This document shows, piece by piece, positions 40,886 through 49,568 of a stretch of DNA of 62,459 nucleotides. The DNA lies in the NCBI RefSeq assembly GCF_002099195.1, contig NZ_NBYX01000033.1, forward strand, positions 1 through 62,459. Direction: 5' to 3'. A program made the translations under genes and the position numbers. Origin of the DNA: Burkholderia puraquae (GTDB lineage Bacteria; Pseudomonadota; Gammaproteobacteria; Burkholderiales; Burkholderiaceae). The first letter of the stretch is position 1. The number at the start of each line of letters is the position of its first letter. Below the pieces are notes generated by a model. The model was not told where the DNA came from and did no database searches. It saw only the letters and a list, made by a program, of their open reading frames with translations.

Positions 40886-42706
40886 ATGAAGGCCAAGATT
40901 TCCATTTTTCTGTCCCTGATGTGCTCGCTTGCGAGCCTTTCCGTCGATGCCGCGCCGATCCGCTGGCGCAGCACCGAAATCCAGTACGCGGCGGAAGGCA
41001 AGGACGTGAAGGACGTCCTGCGCGACCTCTCCGCGAGCCAGAACATCGCGGCGAACGTCGCGCCCGGCGTGAGCGGCGCCGTCAGCGGCAAGATGAAGAT
41101 GTCGCCGCAGCGCTTCCTCGACACGCTCTCCGCGTCGTTCGGATTCGTCTGGTACTACGACGGCACCGTGCTGTACGTGACGCCCGCGAGCGACATGAAG
41201 AGCACGCTCGTCAAGCTCGATCACGCGAACATGGGCGACCTGCGGGACCTGCTCGAGCAGATGAAGGTCGCCGATCCGCGCTATCCGGTCACCTACAACG
41301 CGCAGCAGCGCACCGCGCTCGTCGCGGGGCCGCCGCGCTATGTCGAGCTCGTGACGAGCGTCGCCGCGCGGCTCGACGAGAATTCCGCGCGCACGGGCGG
41401 CACGACGATCCGCGTGTTCTCGCTGAAGCACGCGTGGGCCGCCGACCGCGACGTCAACGTCGACGGCACGACGGTGACGATGCCGGGCGTCGCGTCGCTG
41501 CTGAACCGGATGTATCACCCGGGCGACGGCAAGCGCGCGTCGCAGACGACCGTCGGCAGGCCGATCAGCCGCGCCGCACCGATGACGGATCTCGGCGGCG
41601 GGCGCGGCGGCGTGCCGCAATTGCCGCCGCTGCCGCCGTACATGCAGGGCGCGCAGTCGGGCGATGGCGCGGGCATGCCGGCCGGCGGCCTCGGCGGTCA
41701 GGGCGGCGATCCGCGTCCGAGCGGCATGGTTGCCGCCGCGATCGCCAATCCGGGCGCGGCGCGCGTGTCGGGCGCCGGCTGGCCCGACGCGAGCGGCGGT
41801 GCGAACGGCGTACCGGTGGGCGCGAGCGATTCGACCGACCTGCCGGTGATCCAGGCCGATCCGCGCACGAACTCGATTCTCGTGCGCGACGTGCCGGAAC
41901 ACATGACGCAGTATCCGGACCTGATCGCGCTCCTCGACGTCAAGCCGCGTTTGATCGAGATCGAGGCGCGCATCATCCAGATCGACGAAGGCGCGCTCAA
42001 GCAGCTCGGCGTCGACTGGCGCGCGCACAACAGCCATATCGATCTGCAGACGGGCACGGGGCTCACGTCGCAGAACTCGTATGCGAACGGTTCGCTGAAT
42101 CCGACATTCGGTTCGATCACGCTGCCAGGCAACGATTCGGTTGGCCTGCCGGCGAGCCCGCTCGGTTTGTCGCTGACGGCCGTGCTCGGCGACGCGGGCC
42201 GCTATCTGCTCGCGCGCATCAACGCGCTCGAATCGTCGAACCAGGCGCGCACCGACGCGAGCCCGAAAGTCACGACGCTCGACAACGTCGAAGCGGTGAT
42301 GGACAACAAGAAGCAGTTCTTCGTGCGCGTCGCGGGCTACACGTCGGCCGACCTGTACAGCATCTCAACGGGCGTGTCGCTGCGCGTGCTGCCGATGGTC
42401 GTCGAGGAGGGCGGGCGCACGCAGATCAAGCTCGACGTGCGGATCGTCGACGGCGAGCTGTCGCGGCAAACGGTCGACAACATTCCGGTGATCGAATCGA
42501 ACGAGATCAACACGCAGGCGTTCATCGAGCAGGGGCAGGCGTTGCTGATCGCCGGCTACAAGGTGGATGCGCGCTCGAGCACGCAATCGGGCATACCGCT
42601 GCTGTCGAAGCTGCCGCTCGTCGGCGCGCTGTTCCGCGCGACCGACAGACAGGACGGACATAGTGAGCGGCTCTTTCTCGTGACGCCGCGTGTGATCGAG
42701 CCTTGA
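40886..42706 (+). CDS. sctC: T3SS outer-membrane secretin SctC
   Basis: A 606-residue secretin with signal peptide (IFLSLMCSLASLSVDA), N0/N1 domains (VKDVLRDLSASQNIAANV; YVELVTSVAARLDENSAR), a Gly/Pro-rich linker (about 230-300), and the secretin core (LIALLDVKPRLIEIEARIIQID; IPLLSKLPLVGALF; RLFLVTPRVIEP). It completes the T3SS basal body. In Ralstonia hrcC lies beside hrpB; here 18 kb of accessory and pilus genes separate them, yet its own HrpB box keeps it in the regulon. Confidence 0.96.
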   Translation: MKAKISIFLSLMCSLASLSVDAAPIRWRSTEIQYAAEGKDVKDVLRDLSASQNIAANVAPGVSGAVSGKMKMSPQRFLDTLSASFGFVWYYDGTVLYVTPASDMKSTLVKLDHANMGDLRDLLEQMKVADPRYPVTYNAQQRTALVAGPPRYVELVTSVAARLDENSARTGGTTIRVFSLKHAWAADRDVNVDGTTVTMPGVASLLNRMYHPGDGKRASQTTVGRPISRAAPMTDLGGGRGGVPQLPPLPPYMQGAQSGDGAGMPAGGLGGQGGDPRPSGMVAAAIANPGAARVSGAGWPDASGGANGVPVGASDSTDLPVIQADPRTNSILVRDVPEHMTQYPDLIALLDVKPRLIEIEARIIQIDEGALKQLGVDWRAHNSHIDLQTGTGLTSQNSYANGSLNPTFGSITLPGNDSVGLPASPLGLSLTAVLGDAGRYLLARINALESSNQARTDASPKVTTLDNVEAVMDNKKQFFVRVAGYTSADLYSISTGVSLRVLPMVVEEGGRTQIKLDVRIVDGELSRQTVDNIPVIESNEINTQAFIEQGQALLIAGYKVDARSSTQSGIPLLSKLPLVGALFRATDRQDGHSERLFLVTPRVIEP

Positions 42707-43471
42707 ACGGGCGGCGGCCGGGTGTGAGGCCGGCCGGAGTTCGTGGAGGCCAACGGGTTAAGCAGCGATCTGATTCAGATAGAGGCGCTGCGCGAACGCG
42801 ACAGGCGATTGGTAGGCCCTCACGCCTTTCTAATGTCGGCCGTCCATCAAATAGAAGTCGCTCTGAAGTCACTTGTGGACCAAAAATTGCGGGAAACGTC
42901 TGCCAATATTCAAAAAAGGCCGGTGCAAGAGAGGGGGCACGGCGAGCCGAGTGCTTCCTAGTGAGAGGAATGGGCGCGGTACCTTGCGAGCACGCGCGAG
43001 GTTCGTCCGGCCCAATCTCCACATAAATAGGGTCTGATTCAGGTGGGCGATTCCGAGTGCGGCCAAGAAGACCATTCTGGATGACCATCGCGGGACACGA
43101 AGATTTCTGTAATGGTGCCGGCGAACGGAGTCACGCGAAATCGTGCTGAAATCGGCGCAGCCGGTCGATTTTGCTATTTCGCGAATCATCGCGTGACTAC
43201 GGAGACAGTTCGGACCCACTTTTCCGTCGGAGTGTTCCAGTAAAAAAGTTGTTACGTGACAACCGTACGACGCTCTTCTGGACTTTATATACTGAACGAT
43301 TGCTTCCCATCACCCGGGCGAATCTTCGATTCGCGACCACAGCAACGTGCCTGCAGACGGGCGGGTCACGACCGCACCCGCCGTCGCAGGCACCCTGACG
43401 GCCCGCCATCCACCTCCCACACGTTCCCGGCAAAACGCCTATAATGATTGGGCAAATTGCCGGGAGAGGTC
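42707..43471. other. Scarred intergenic region, 765 bases
   Basis: Lower GC than its flanks and without a credible complete gene. It holds a short transposase-like tail at 42758-42829, several broken frames on both strands and AT-rich patches near 43230-43290. It probably records past insertion and deletion at the right end of the T3SS region, and must also contain the promoter of the toxin-antitoxin pair. Confidence 0.5.
42758..42829 (-). pseudogene. Short remnant of an IS transposase C-terminus
   Basis: The minus strand encodes GVRAYQSPVAFAQRLYLNQ and two Ala before a TAA stop, with an upstream stop only 23 codons earlier. The string resembles the last residues of IS3-type transposases (..GYxSPxxFxxx). 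The identification is by eye on a very short piece and could be wrong. Confidence 0.35.
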
Positions 43472-43927
43472 ATGAGCACCATTGCTTTTCATCCTTCGGG
43501 CGTCGCGCATCCGCGCCAGGCCGAATTCACGATTCTCGAGCAGCTGCTGGCGGTCCGCGTCCGATCGGGGGCCGATCTTGCCGAGCTGGCGAGCGCACGC
43601 GTCGACGTCTCGGTGATCGACCGGCTGTCCGAGCGCGGGCTGAAATCGGACGAACTGGCCTTCATCATTCCGCGCCGCACGCTGAGCCATCGTCGCCAGG
43701 CGCACGAACGCCTGTCGCCGGAGGAATCCGACAAGGCGATCCGTCTCGCGCGCATCGTCGCGCAGGCGACGGCTACGTTCGGCGACCAGGACAAGGCGAT
43801 GGCGTGGCTGCGCAACGGGCTCCAGCGCTTCGGCGGCCGCACGTCGCTCGACATGGCGAGCACCGAGCACGGCGCGCGGCTCGTCGAGGAAGTCCTCACG
43901 CAGATCGACGAGGGGTACTTCGCTTGA
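43472..43927 (+). CDS. Xre/MbcA/ParS-type antitoxin (DUF2384)
   Basis: A 151-residue antitoxin: N-terminal Xre-like helices (VIDRLSERGLKSDELAFIIPRRTLSHRR) and the C-terminal DUF2384 toxin-binding domain (ESDKAIRLARIVAQATATFGDQDKAMAWLRNGLQRFGGRTSLDMA). It neutralises the RES toxin encoded next and probably represses the operon. GGGAGAGG precedes the ATG. Confidence 0.92.
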   Translation: MSTIAFHPSGVAHPRQAEFTILEQLLAVRVRSGADLAELASARVDVSVIDRLSERGLKSDELAFIIPRRTLSHRRQAHERLSPEESDKAIRLARIVAQATATFGDQDKAMAWLRNGLQRFGGRTSLDMASTEHGARLVEEVLTQIDEGYFA

Positions 43928-44403
43928 CGACGCTGTGGCGGATCAGCAATTTCGCCGACCTGAAAGGCATCGGCGGGTTGCGCGCCGGCGGGCGCTGGCA
44001 TTTTGCCGGGCAGCCCGTCGTGTATCTCGCCGAGCATCCGGCGCTCGCGCTGCTCGAGACGCTCGTTCATTTCGAAATCGCCACGGTCGCGCAATTGCCG
44101 AGCGGATATCAGTTGCTGCGCATCGAAGTGGCCGATTCGGTCGATATTGCCGAAATCGTCGAGGGCGACGCGCCGGACGACTGGCGAACCAACGTCGACT
44201 GGACCCGCAGCGCCGGCACCGAGTGGTTGCACACACAGCCGAGCGCGCTGCTGCGCGTGCCGAGCGTCGTCGTGCCGCACGCGCACAACTTCCTGCTGAA
44301 TCCGCTGCATCCGGCCGCTTCCGAGGCCCGTATCGCGGAAGTCATGCAATCGCCGTACGACACCCGGATTCTGCGGCTGATCCAGTCGGAGCCGGGCGAA
44401 TAG
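43924..44403 (+). CDS. RES domain toxin
   Basis: A 159-residue RES-family toxin, which in studied members breaks down NAD+. The R-E-S residues are visible: Arg in LRAGGRWHF, Glu in ALLETLVHFEI and Ser in LRVPSVVVPHAHNFLLNP. The start is a TTG at 43924 overlapping the antitoxin stop (TTGA), which may keep toxin levels low. It looks intact. Confidence 0.92.
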   Translation: MTTLWRISNFADLKGIGGLRAGGRWHFAGQPVVYLAEHPALALLETLVHFEIATVAQLPSGYQLLRIEVADSVDIAEIVEGDAPDDWRTNVDWTRSAGTEWLHTQPSALLRVPSVVVPHAHNFLLNPLHPAASEARIAEVMQSPYDTRILRLIQSEPGE

Positions 44404-44439
44404 GGAGCCGGACAGCACGGGCTTGCGCCGGGGGCGGGA

Positions 44440-45378
44440 TCAGCGCTCGTGTGCGGCGCGATCAGCGGCCGCATCGGGCGGCAGCGTCTGCCGGATGCGC
44501 GTGACCGTGCGCGTGCTGACGAGACCGAGCATCGCACTGACGTCGGCATGCGCGTGGCCGGCAAGTAGCTGGCGGCGCGCATACGTATTGCGCAGCACGC
44601 GCGGGCTCATGTCCGCCGCGTGGAAGCCGATCGCGGTCAGCGCGTCGCGCACCACGAGCAGCAGGAACATGTCGTTCATCGCGCCACCGCCCCGCGGCGC
44701 GGGAAACAGCAACACGAATGCCGGCGCGTCTGCCGAGCGCGCGCGCCATGCGGCGAGCGGCGCCAGCGCAAATTCGGCGAGCGCGATCCGGCGCGCCGGC
44801 CGTGCCCGATCGCGCGGCACGGATAGCGCAGGCGGCCGCGCGTCGAGATCGGGCGCGTCGTGTGTCGTCGCGCGTATCTCGGCCGACGTGATGCCGCTTG
44901 CGAGCAGCAGCGCGACGATCGCGCGATTCCGGCAGTCGGCCGGCGTGTCGCCCGGTCGCGGCTGCACGTGGCGCTGCAGCGCGGCGTCGGCATCGGGCGG
45001 CAGGTAGCACGGTTCGGGCTCGCCGTCCGGCCAGGCGAGATCGCACATCGTCCGGCCCGCAGGATGGATCGTGCGCACGCCGGCTTCGACCAGATGCCGG
45101 CCCAGCCGGTCGATCAGCTTCGCGTAGCGCACGCGGGTCGACGTGCCGGGCGCGCAGGTGCGCTCGAGTTCCGCCAGGAAGGCCGCGACGTGGTCAGGGC
45201 CGAACGTGGCCAGCGACGCGCGGTGTGCGATCAGATGGCGCAGGAACCGTTCGAACATCGCGACGTGCTGCACGACCGATCGCGGCGCGAACGGCTGGCG
45301 ATCGGCGCCGGTCGCGGCAGTTTTCTGCCACTCGTGGAAGGCGCCGGCGGGGTCGTGAATCCAGCGATTCGTGTCCAT
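44440..45378 (-). CDS. Tyrosine recombinase-like protein lacking catalytic residues
   Basis: A 312-residue protein with a SAM-like core-binding domain (VVQHVAMFERFLRHLIAHRASLATFGPDHVAAFLAEL) and a C-terminal phage-integrase fold. The catalytic pattern is damaged: TGLRxSE is SGITSAE (no first Arg), HxLRHT is SPRVLRNT, LGH is LGL, and the region of the nucleophilic Tyr reads TVTRIRQ. The fold seems kept while the chemistry is lost, so it may bind DNA without cutting, or be decaying. The start at 45378 gives the best N-terminus. Confidence 0.75.
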   Translation of the reverse strand: MDTNRWIHDPAGAFHEWQKTAATGADRQPFAPRSVVQHVAMFERFLRHLIAHRASLATFGPDHVAAFLAELERTCAPGTSTRVRYAKLIDRLGRHLVEAGVRTIHPAGRTMCDLAWPDGEPEPCYLPPDADAALQRHVQPRPGDTPADCRNRAIVALLLASGITSAEIRATTHDAPDLDARPPALSVPRDRARPARRIALAEFALAPLAAWRARSADAPAFVLLFPAPRGGGAMNDMFLLLVVRDALTAIGFHAADMSPRVLRNTYARRQLLAGHAHADVSAMLGLVSTRTVTRIRQTLPPDAAADRAAHER

Positions 45379-45418
45379 GCACGATTTATAGCCGGAATGC
45401 GGAGGCTCCCGCAATCGT

Positions 45419-45757
45419 TCAGATGGCCAGCGGGCTGACTGGCCCGACCCAACCGGTGCGTCGGTGCGCGGCATGCGTGTCGTCGATGCCGGCGTTGCGC
45501 ATCGTCAGGTAAGCGGGCAGCCGCGCGATGACGAAACGAAACGCGTCCGGCACACCATTGCGTTGCATCGACATCGGCACTTCGAGCCATCCGTGATTGA
45601 CCGACATGAGCCCGACCCGCTGCGTGAGGAAGCCGAGCGTCAAGCCGGAGATCACGACCGAACCGGGTGCGCACGGCTCGATGTCGCTGGCACGCGGCAA
45701 CGCGCAACGTTGCCGGCCGTCGCCATCACGCGTCGCGCGAAGGCGAAGAAGCTGCAA
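45419..45757 (-). CDS. Hypothetical protein
   Basis: A frame of up to 112 residues that overlaps the permease 3' end by 32 bases. The last 62 residues (from Met at 45607, MSVNHGWLEVPMSMQRNGVP) have normal amino-acid composition and may be the real product or a fragment. No domain recognised. It lies between the dead recombinase and the permease. Confidence 0.35.
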   Translation of the reverse strand: MQLLRLRATRDGDGRQRCALPRASDIEPCAPGSVVISGLTLGFLTQRVGLMSVNHGWLEVPMSMQRNGVPDAFRFVIARLPAYLTMRNAGIDDTHAAHRRTGWVGPVSPLAI

Positions 45758-47087
45758 CCCCGGTCGTGCTCATCTGCCCGCTCAACCGTGCAAATGCAGC
45801 GAACGCCAGCTGCGTCGCGATGGCTGCGAGCGTGCCGGCCGCCATGCCGTTGCCGAGCACGATCTGCACCGGCGCACCGAAATGACGATACAGGTTCGGC
45901 ACCAGGATCGGTGCAAGGCCGACGACGAGCGCGGCCGCGAGCGTGTACTGGCTGGCGCGCGCGTGCAGGTCGACGCTGGCAAGCAGCCGGATGCCCATCA
46001 CGCCGATCATCGCGAACACGACCAGCGCGGTGCCGCCGACCACGGCGGCCGGAATCGCATACGCGAGCCGCGCGAGCGGCGCGAACAACGCGATGACGAT
46101 CAGGATCGTACCGGCAGCAGCCGTCACGTAGCGCGAGCGCACCCCGGTCGTCTGCACGACACCGATATTCTCGGCGCTGGTCACGATCAGCGGCGTGCCG
46201 AACAGTGCGCCGGCCAGCGACGCCAGCGCATCGCCGCGTATCGTCTTCGGCACGTCGCGTGACAGCGAGATCGGCTTGCCGCACGTTTCGCCGACGGCGA
46301 CCGTCTGCGCGGTGGCCTCGGCCATCGAGATCGCGGTGAAGATCAGCAGCGGCAGCGCGGCCAGTACGTCGAAGCGCGGCATCCCGAACGGCAGCCATAC
46401 CGGATGCGTGAACAGCGGGCCGCGCCACACGTCGGCAAGCGCCGGCATCGCATCGAGCGCCCAGCCGAGCGTCGCGCCGGCCATCAGGCCGATCAGCACC
46501 GCGAGGCGCCCGAGCGTGCCGCGGAACGCACCCGCCACGACGACCGTGGCGACGATCGTCGCCAGCGCGAGACCGAGTGCGCGCGGCTGTGCGAAGTCGG
46601 CCGAACCGGGCTGGCCGACGACGATCGTCGCGTAGATCCGGATCAGGTTGACCGACACGAGCAGCAGCATCGCGCCGACGACGATGCGCGGAAAGAGCCG
46701 CAGGCAGCGCGTGAAGACGGGCAGCAACACCCAGTAGAACGCGCTGGCGAGCAGCGCCGCGCCGGCTGCGGTCGGCAGGCCTGATTGCGCGGCGATGCCG
46801 GCGAACAGCATCGTCGGTGCGCCGCCGGGCACCATCACGAACGGCATGCGCGCGCCGATCGGGCCAGCTCCGAGTGATTGCACCAGCGTGCCGATCCCGC
46901 ACGCGAAGAATGTCGCGCCGATCAGCTGGACCGTCAGGTCCGCCGGCAGCGCGAGCACTTTTGCGATCAGGAACACGGCCGTGATCGGGGACGCGGCCAT
47001 CGACAACACGTGCTGCAGCCCGAACAGCACGAGCTGCCATGAAGGCAGCCGTGCGTCGACGGGCGTTGAGATCGGATCGTGCGACAC
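45726..47087 (-). CDS. NCS2 family nucleobase permease
   Basis: A 453-residue membrane transporter of the nucleobase-ascorbate (NCS2) family with about 12-14 helices: SWQLVLFGLQHVLSMAASPITAVFLIAK at the start, ARMPFVMVPGGAPTMLF, and the signature ISMAEATAQTVAVGETCGKPISLSRDVPKTIRGDALASLAGALFGTPLIVTSAENIGVVQTTGV. It should import xanthine, uric acid or a related base by proton symport. It follows the sulfotransferase-like gene by 58 bases and is likely in the same operon. Confidence 0.93.
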   Translation of the reverse strand: MSHDPISTPVDARLPSWQLVLFGLQHVLSMAASPITAVFLIAKVLALPADLTVQLIGATFFACGIGTLVQSLGAGPIGARMPFVMVPGGAPTMLFAGIAAQSGLPTAAGAALLASAFYWVLLPVFTRCLRLFPRIVVGAMLLLVSVNLIRIYATIVVGQPGSADFAQPRALGLALATIVATVVVAGAFRGTLGRLAVLIGLMAGATLGWALDAMPALADVWRGPLFTHPVWLPFGMPRFDVLAALPLLIFTAISMAEATAQTVAVGETCGKPISLSRDVPKTIRGDALASLAGALFGTPLIVTSAENIGVVQTTGVRSRYVTAAAGTILIVIALFAPLARLAYAIPAAVVGGTALVVFAMIGVMGIRLLASVDLHARASQYTLAAALVVGLAPILVPNLYRHFGAPVQIVLGNGMAAGTLAAIATQLAFAAFARLSGQMSTTGVAASSPSRDA

Positions 47088-47145
47088 GGCGGGCCCCTTC
47101 GAAGCGAACGGCGACGAGCGCCGGAAACCGGCGGTGAACGGAACG

Positions 47146-48270
47146 TCAGGCCCGCAGCCAGGGCAGTTGCGCGGCGCTGTAGCGGAACGTCTTGAACACG
47201 CTGTTGAGCAGCCCGGGGCCGGTCTTGCGCGCGGCTTCGTCCGGGTATTCGGCGAACCACGGAATCACGTATTCCCAGACGACCTCGCCGGCGGGCGTCA
47301 CTTCGAACAGCCGGCCCGTCGACGATTCGGTGATGTGCGTGTTGCCGTTCGGCAAGCGCTGCGCGTTGCCCATGAACGGCGTGTAGAACAGGTTCACGAC
47401 GTCGTCCGCATACGACCACACGACGCGCTGCGTCGCAGGATCGATCTCGACGACGCGCGAGAACGCGACGTGTGCGCCGTGGCGGAAATTGCCGTTGTCG
47501 AATGCGAGGATGTTGCCGTTTGCGAGCGGCACCGGCGCATGCTGGTGCGAGACGACGTCGGGCCCGATCCGCAGGTCGACGTGGCCGGTTTCGCGGTTCA
47601 CGCCGATGATGCCCGACGTCGTACGCAGGCTCATCAGCACGCGGCCGTTCGCGTCGACCGCGAGGCCGTTGACGAGCGGCCAGTGATAGCGCCCGAAGCC
47701 GGCCGCGATCGGGAAATCCTCGGGCCGCAGATGGTCGCGCGCATGCCATTCCCAGACGATCTGCCCGGCCCGGTTCACTTCGCGGATCACGTCCGCAACC
47801 ATCATCTCGTCGTCGCCGTGCGGCGTCCCGCCCGGCACGCGCTGCGCGAACGCGGCATCGACCGGTTCGCATGCGGCATAGAGCAGGTTGCCGTTCGGCA
47901 GCCACTGCGCATCGTGGTGGTGCGCGGGATCCTCGTAGCGCCACACGGTTTCGCCTTGCGGCGTGACTTCGTAGAAGTCGCCGCCGTGCCACATCGACCA
48001 CGGTGCATAGCGCGATTCGGATTGCGGATGATTGCCGTTGTAGCCGAGGTTGCCGTTCGCGAGGATGACCGCATGGCGGCCGGGGCGCACGGGCATCTTC
48101 CACTGATGGGCGACTTCGCCGTCGATGCCGACGAGATAGACGTTGCCGTCGGCTGTCTGCGGCGCGATGAGCGTATAGCCGCCCGCGGACAGTGCCGGAT
48201 CGTGGGCGATGAGGCCGACGCCACGGCGGCGCTGGGTAATCTGGTCGACGGTTGTCACTGCGGTCTCCAT
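47146..48270 (-). CDS. Aryl-sulfate sulfotransferase-like beta-propeller protein
   Basis: A 374-residue protein of the arylsulfotransferase (ASST) family, with repeated propeller blades marked by LPNGNLLYAA, LANGNILAFDNGN and LPNGNTHITESSTGRLFEV. Histidines of the family site are visible (YEDPAHHHDAQW; VVSHQHAPVP). There is no signal peptide, unlike periplasmic ASSTs, so it is probably cytosolic. First gene of a unit with the NCS2 permease and divergent from a LysR regulator 102 bases away, suggesting uptake and processing of one aromatic or purine-like compound. Confidence 0.85.
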   Translation of the reverse strand: METAVTTVDQITQRRRGVGLIAHDPALSAGGYTLIAPQTADGNVYLVGIDGEVAHQWKMPVRPGRHAVILANGNLGYNGNHPQSESRYAPWSMWHGGDFYEVTPQGETVWRYEDPAHHHDAQWLPNGNLLYAACEPVDAAFAQRVPGGTPHGDDEMMVADVIREVNRAGQIVWEWHARDHLRPEDFPIAAGFGRYHWPLVNGLAVDANGRVLMSLRTTSGIIGVNRETGHVDLRIGPDVVSHQHAPVPLANGNILAFDNGNFRHGAHVAFSRVVEIDPATQRVVWSYADDVVNLFYTPFMGNAQRLPNGNTHITESSTGRLFEVTPAGEVVWEYVIPWFAEYPDEAARKTGPGLLNSVFKTFRYSAAQLPWLRA

Positions 48271-48372
48271 TCGAATCGGGCACGGGGATGCAGCGGAATC
48301 TAGACGATCCGGATGGTCAGTAAAATCGGATTATTCTTGACGGCCTGTTCGGAAAAATCTAACGGACCTTTC

Positions 48373-49329
48373 ATGCGTTCGATTTCGCAGACATTCCGCT
48401 GTTTCGACGAAGTCGCGAGACGCGGCTCGATTCGCAAGGCAGCCGACGCGCTGCACCTGACCGCTGCGGCGGTGCACCAGCAGATCCGCAATCTCGAGGA
48501 GCAGGTCGGCGTGCCGCTGTTCGACCGGCTGCCGCGCGGCATGCAGTTGACGCTGGCCGGCGAGATCGTGATCGCGGCCGTGCGGCGCGGCCAGCGCGAC
48601 TTCGACAACGCGCTCACGCAGGTCGAGGACCTGCGCGCGCTGCGGCGCGGGCACGTGAACCTGGCGGTGCCCGCCTCGACCGCGGAAAAGCTCGTGCCCG
48701 ACGCGATCCTCGCCGCGATGCAGCGCTATCCGGGCGTCACGTACAGCGTGCGGTCGGGAAACGGCGAGAGCATCGTGCGCTGGGTCGAGACGGGCGAGGC
48801 CGACATCGGCTATGCGCTGCGCCGGCGCACGTCGGCGGCCATCGTCGAGGTGCGCGCGTTCGCTCAGCCGCTGGGTGTTGTCACGGCGCCGGGCCATCCG
48901 CTCGCGGCGTCCGGCGGCAAGGTGCGGATGCGCGACTGCTTCGCGCATCCGCTGATCCTGATGACACCCGACACGGAACTGCGGGCGATGTTCGACCAGA
49001 TCGATGCGCGGCAGCCGCGCAACGTGCGGCCGCTGGTCGAGACGGGCTCGGTGGCGATGGTGCGGCGCCTTGCGGCCGAAGGCGCGGGCGTCGGCTTCCT
49101 GATCGCCGAGAACGTCGCGGACGACGTGGCCGCCGGCCGGCTCGCGTGGACGCCGCTTGCCGATGCGGGCGCGCGCTCGTTCAGCTGCATCTACCAGCGG
49201 GCGGACATGAGCGCGACCGTCGCGATGACGATGTTCCTCGAATTCTTCTCCGAGGCGATCGAAGCGATGGAGAGCGATTTCGCGCGCGACGGCCGGGCCG
49301 CCGGCAAGCGCCGTCGGGCAGCAAGGTAA
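48373..49329 (+). CDS. LysR family transcriptional regulator
   Basis: A 318-residue LysR regulator: N-terminal helix-turn-helix (FDEVARRGSIRKAADALHLTAAAVHQQIRNLEEQVGVPLFDRLPRGMQLT) and a complete effector-binding domain. Divergent from the sulfotransferase-like/permease unit and therefore its likely regulator. An in-frame start at 48313 exists, but ATG 48373 (MRSISQTFRCF) matches family length. Confidence 0.92.
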   Translation: MRSISQTFRCFDEVARRGSIRKAADALHLTAAAVHQQIRNLEEQVGVPLFDRLPRGMQLTLAGEIVIAAVRRGQRDFDNALTQVEDLRALRRGHVNLAVPASTAEKLVPDAILAAMQRYPGVTYSVRSGNGESIVRWVETGEADIGYALRRRTSAAIVEVRAFAQPLGVVTAPGHPLAASGGKVRMRDCFAHPLILMTPDTELRAMFDQIDARQPRNVRPLVETGSVAMVRRLAAEGAGVGFLIAENVADDVAAGRLAWTPLADAGARSFSCIYQRADMSATVAMTMFLEFFSEAIEAMESDFARDGRAAGKRRRAAR

Positions 49330-49568
49330 CGGCGGCGCGACGTAACGACATCGGCCGCGCGAGCACATCGCACTCCGATGCAGTGCAACATGCAGGCCCG
49401 CATGCGAGATCGGTGACGGTACGCCCGCAACGATCGGTCGCATTACGTCACTTCCTTGTTGCGGAAAAAATTTTGTTCATGGGACTATCGAACGCGTTGC
49501 CGGCGCACCGAGGGGGTCGCAGGCAGTGTGATGTCCATCGCAACGACCTACAAGAACCTCGGCAGACA

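Noticed and set aside
42743..42961. 72-codon plus-strand frame after sctC
   Set aside because: No ribosome site, no domain, and it covers the likely transposase remnant on the other strand.
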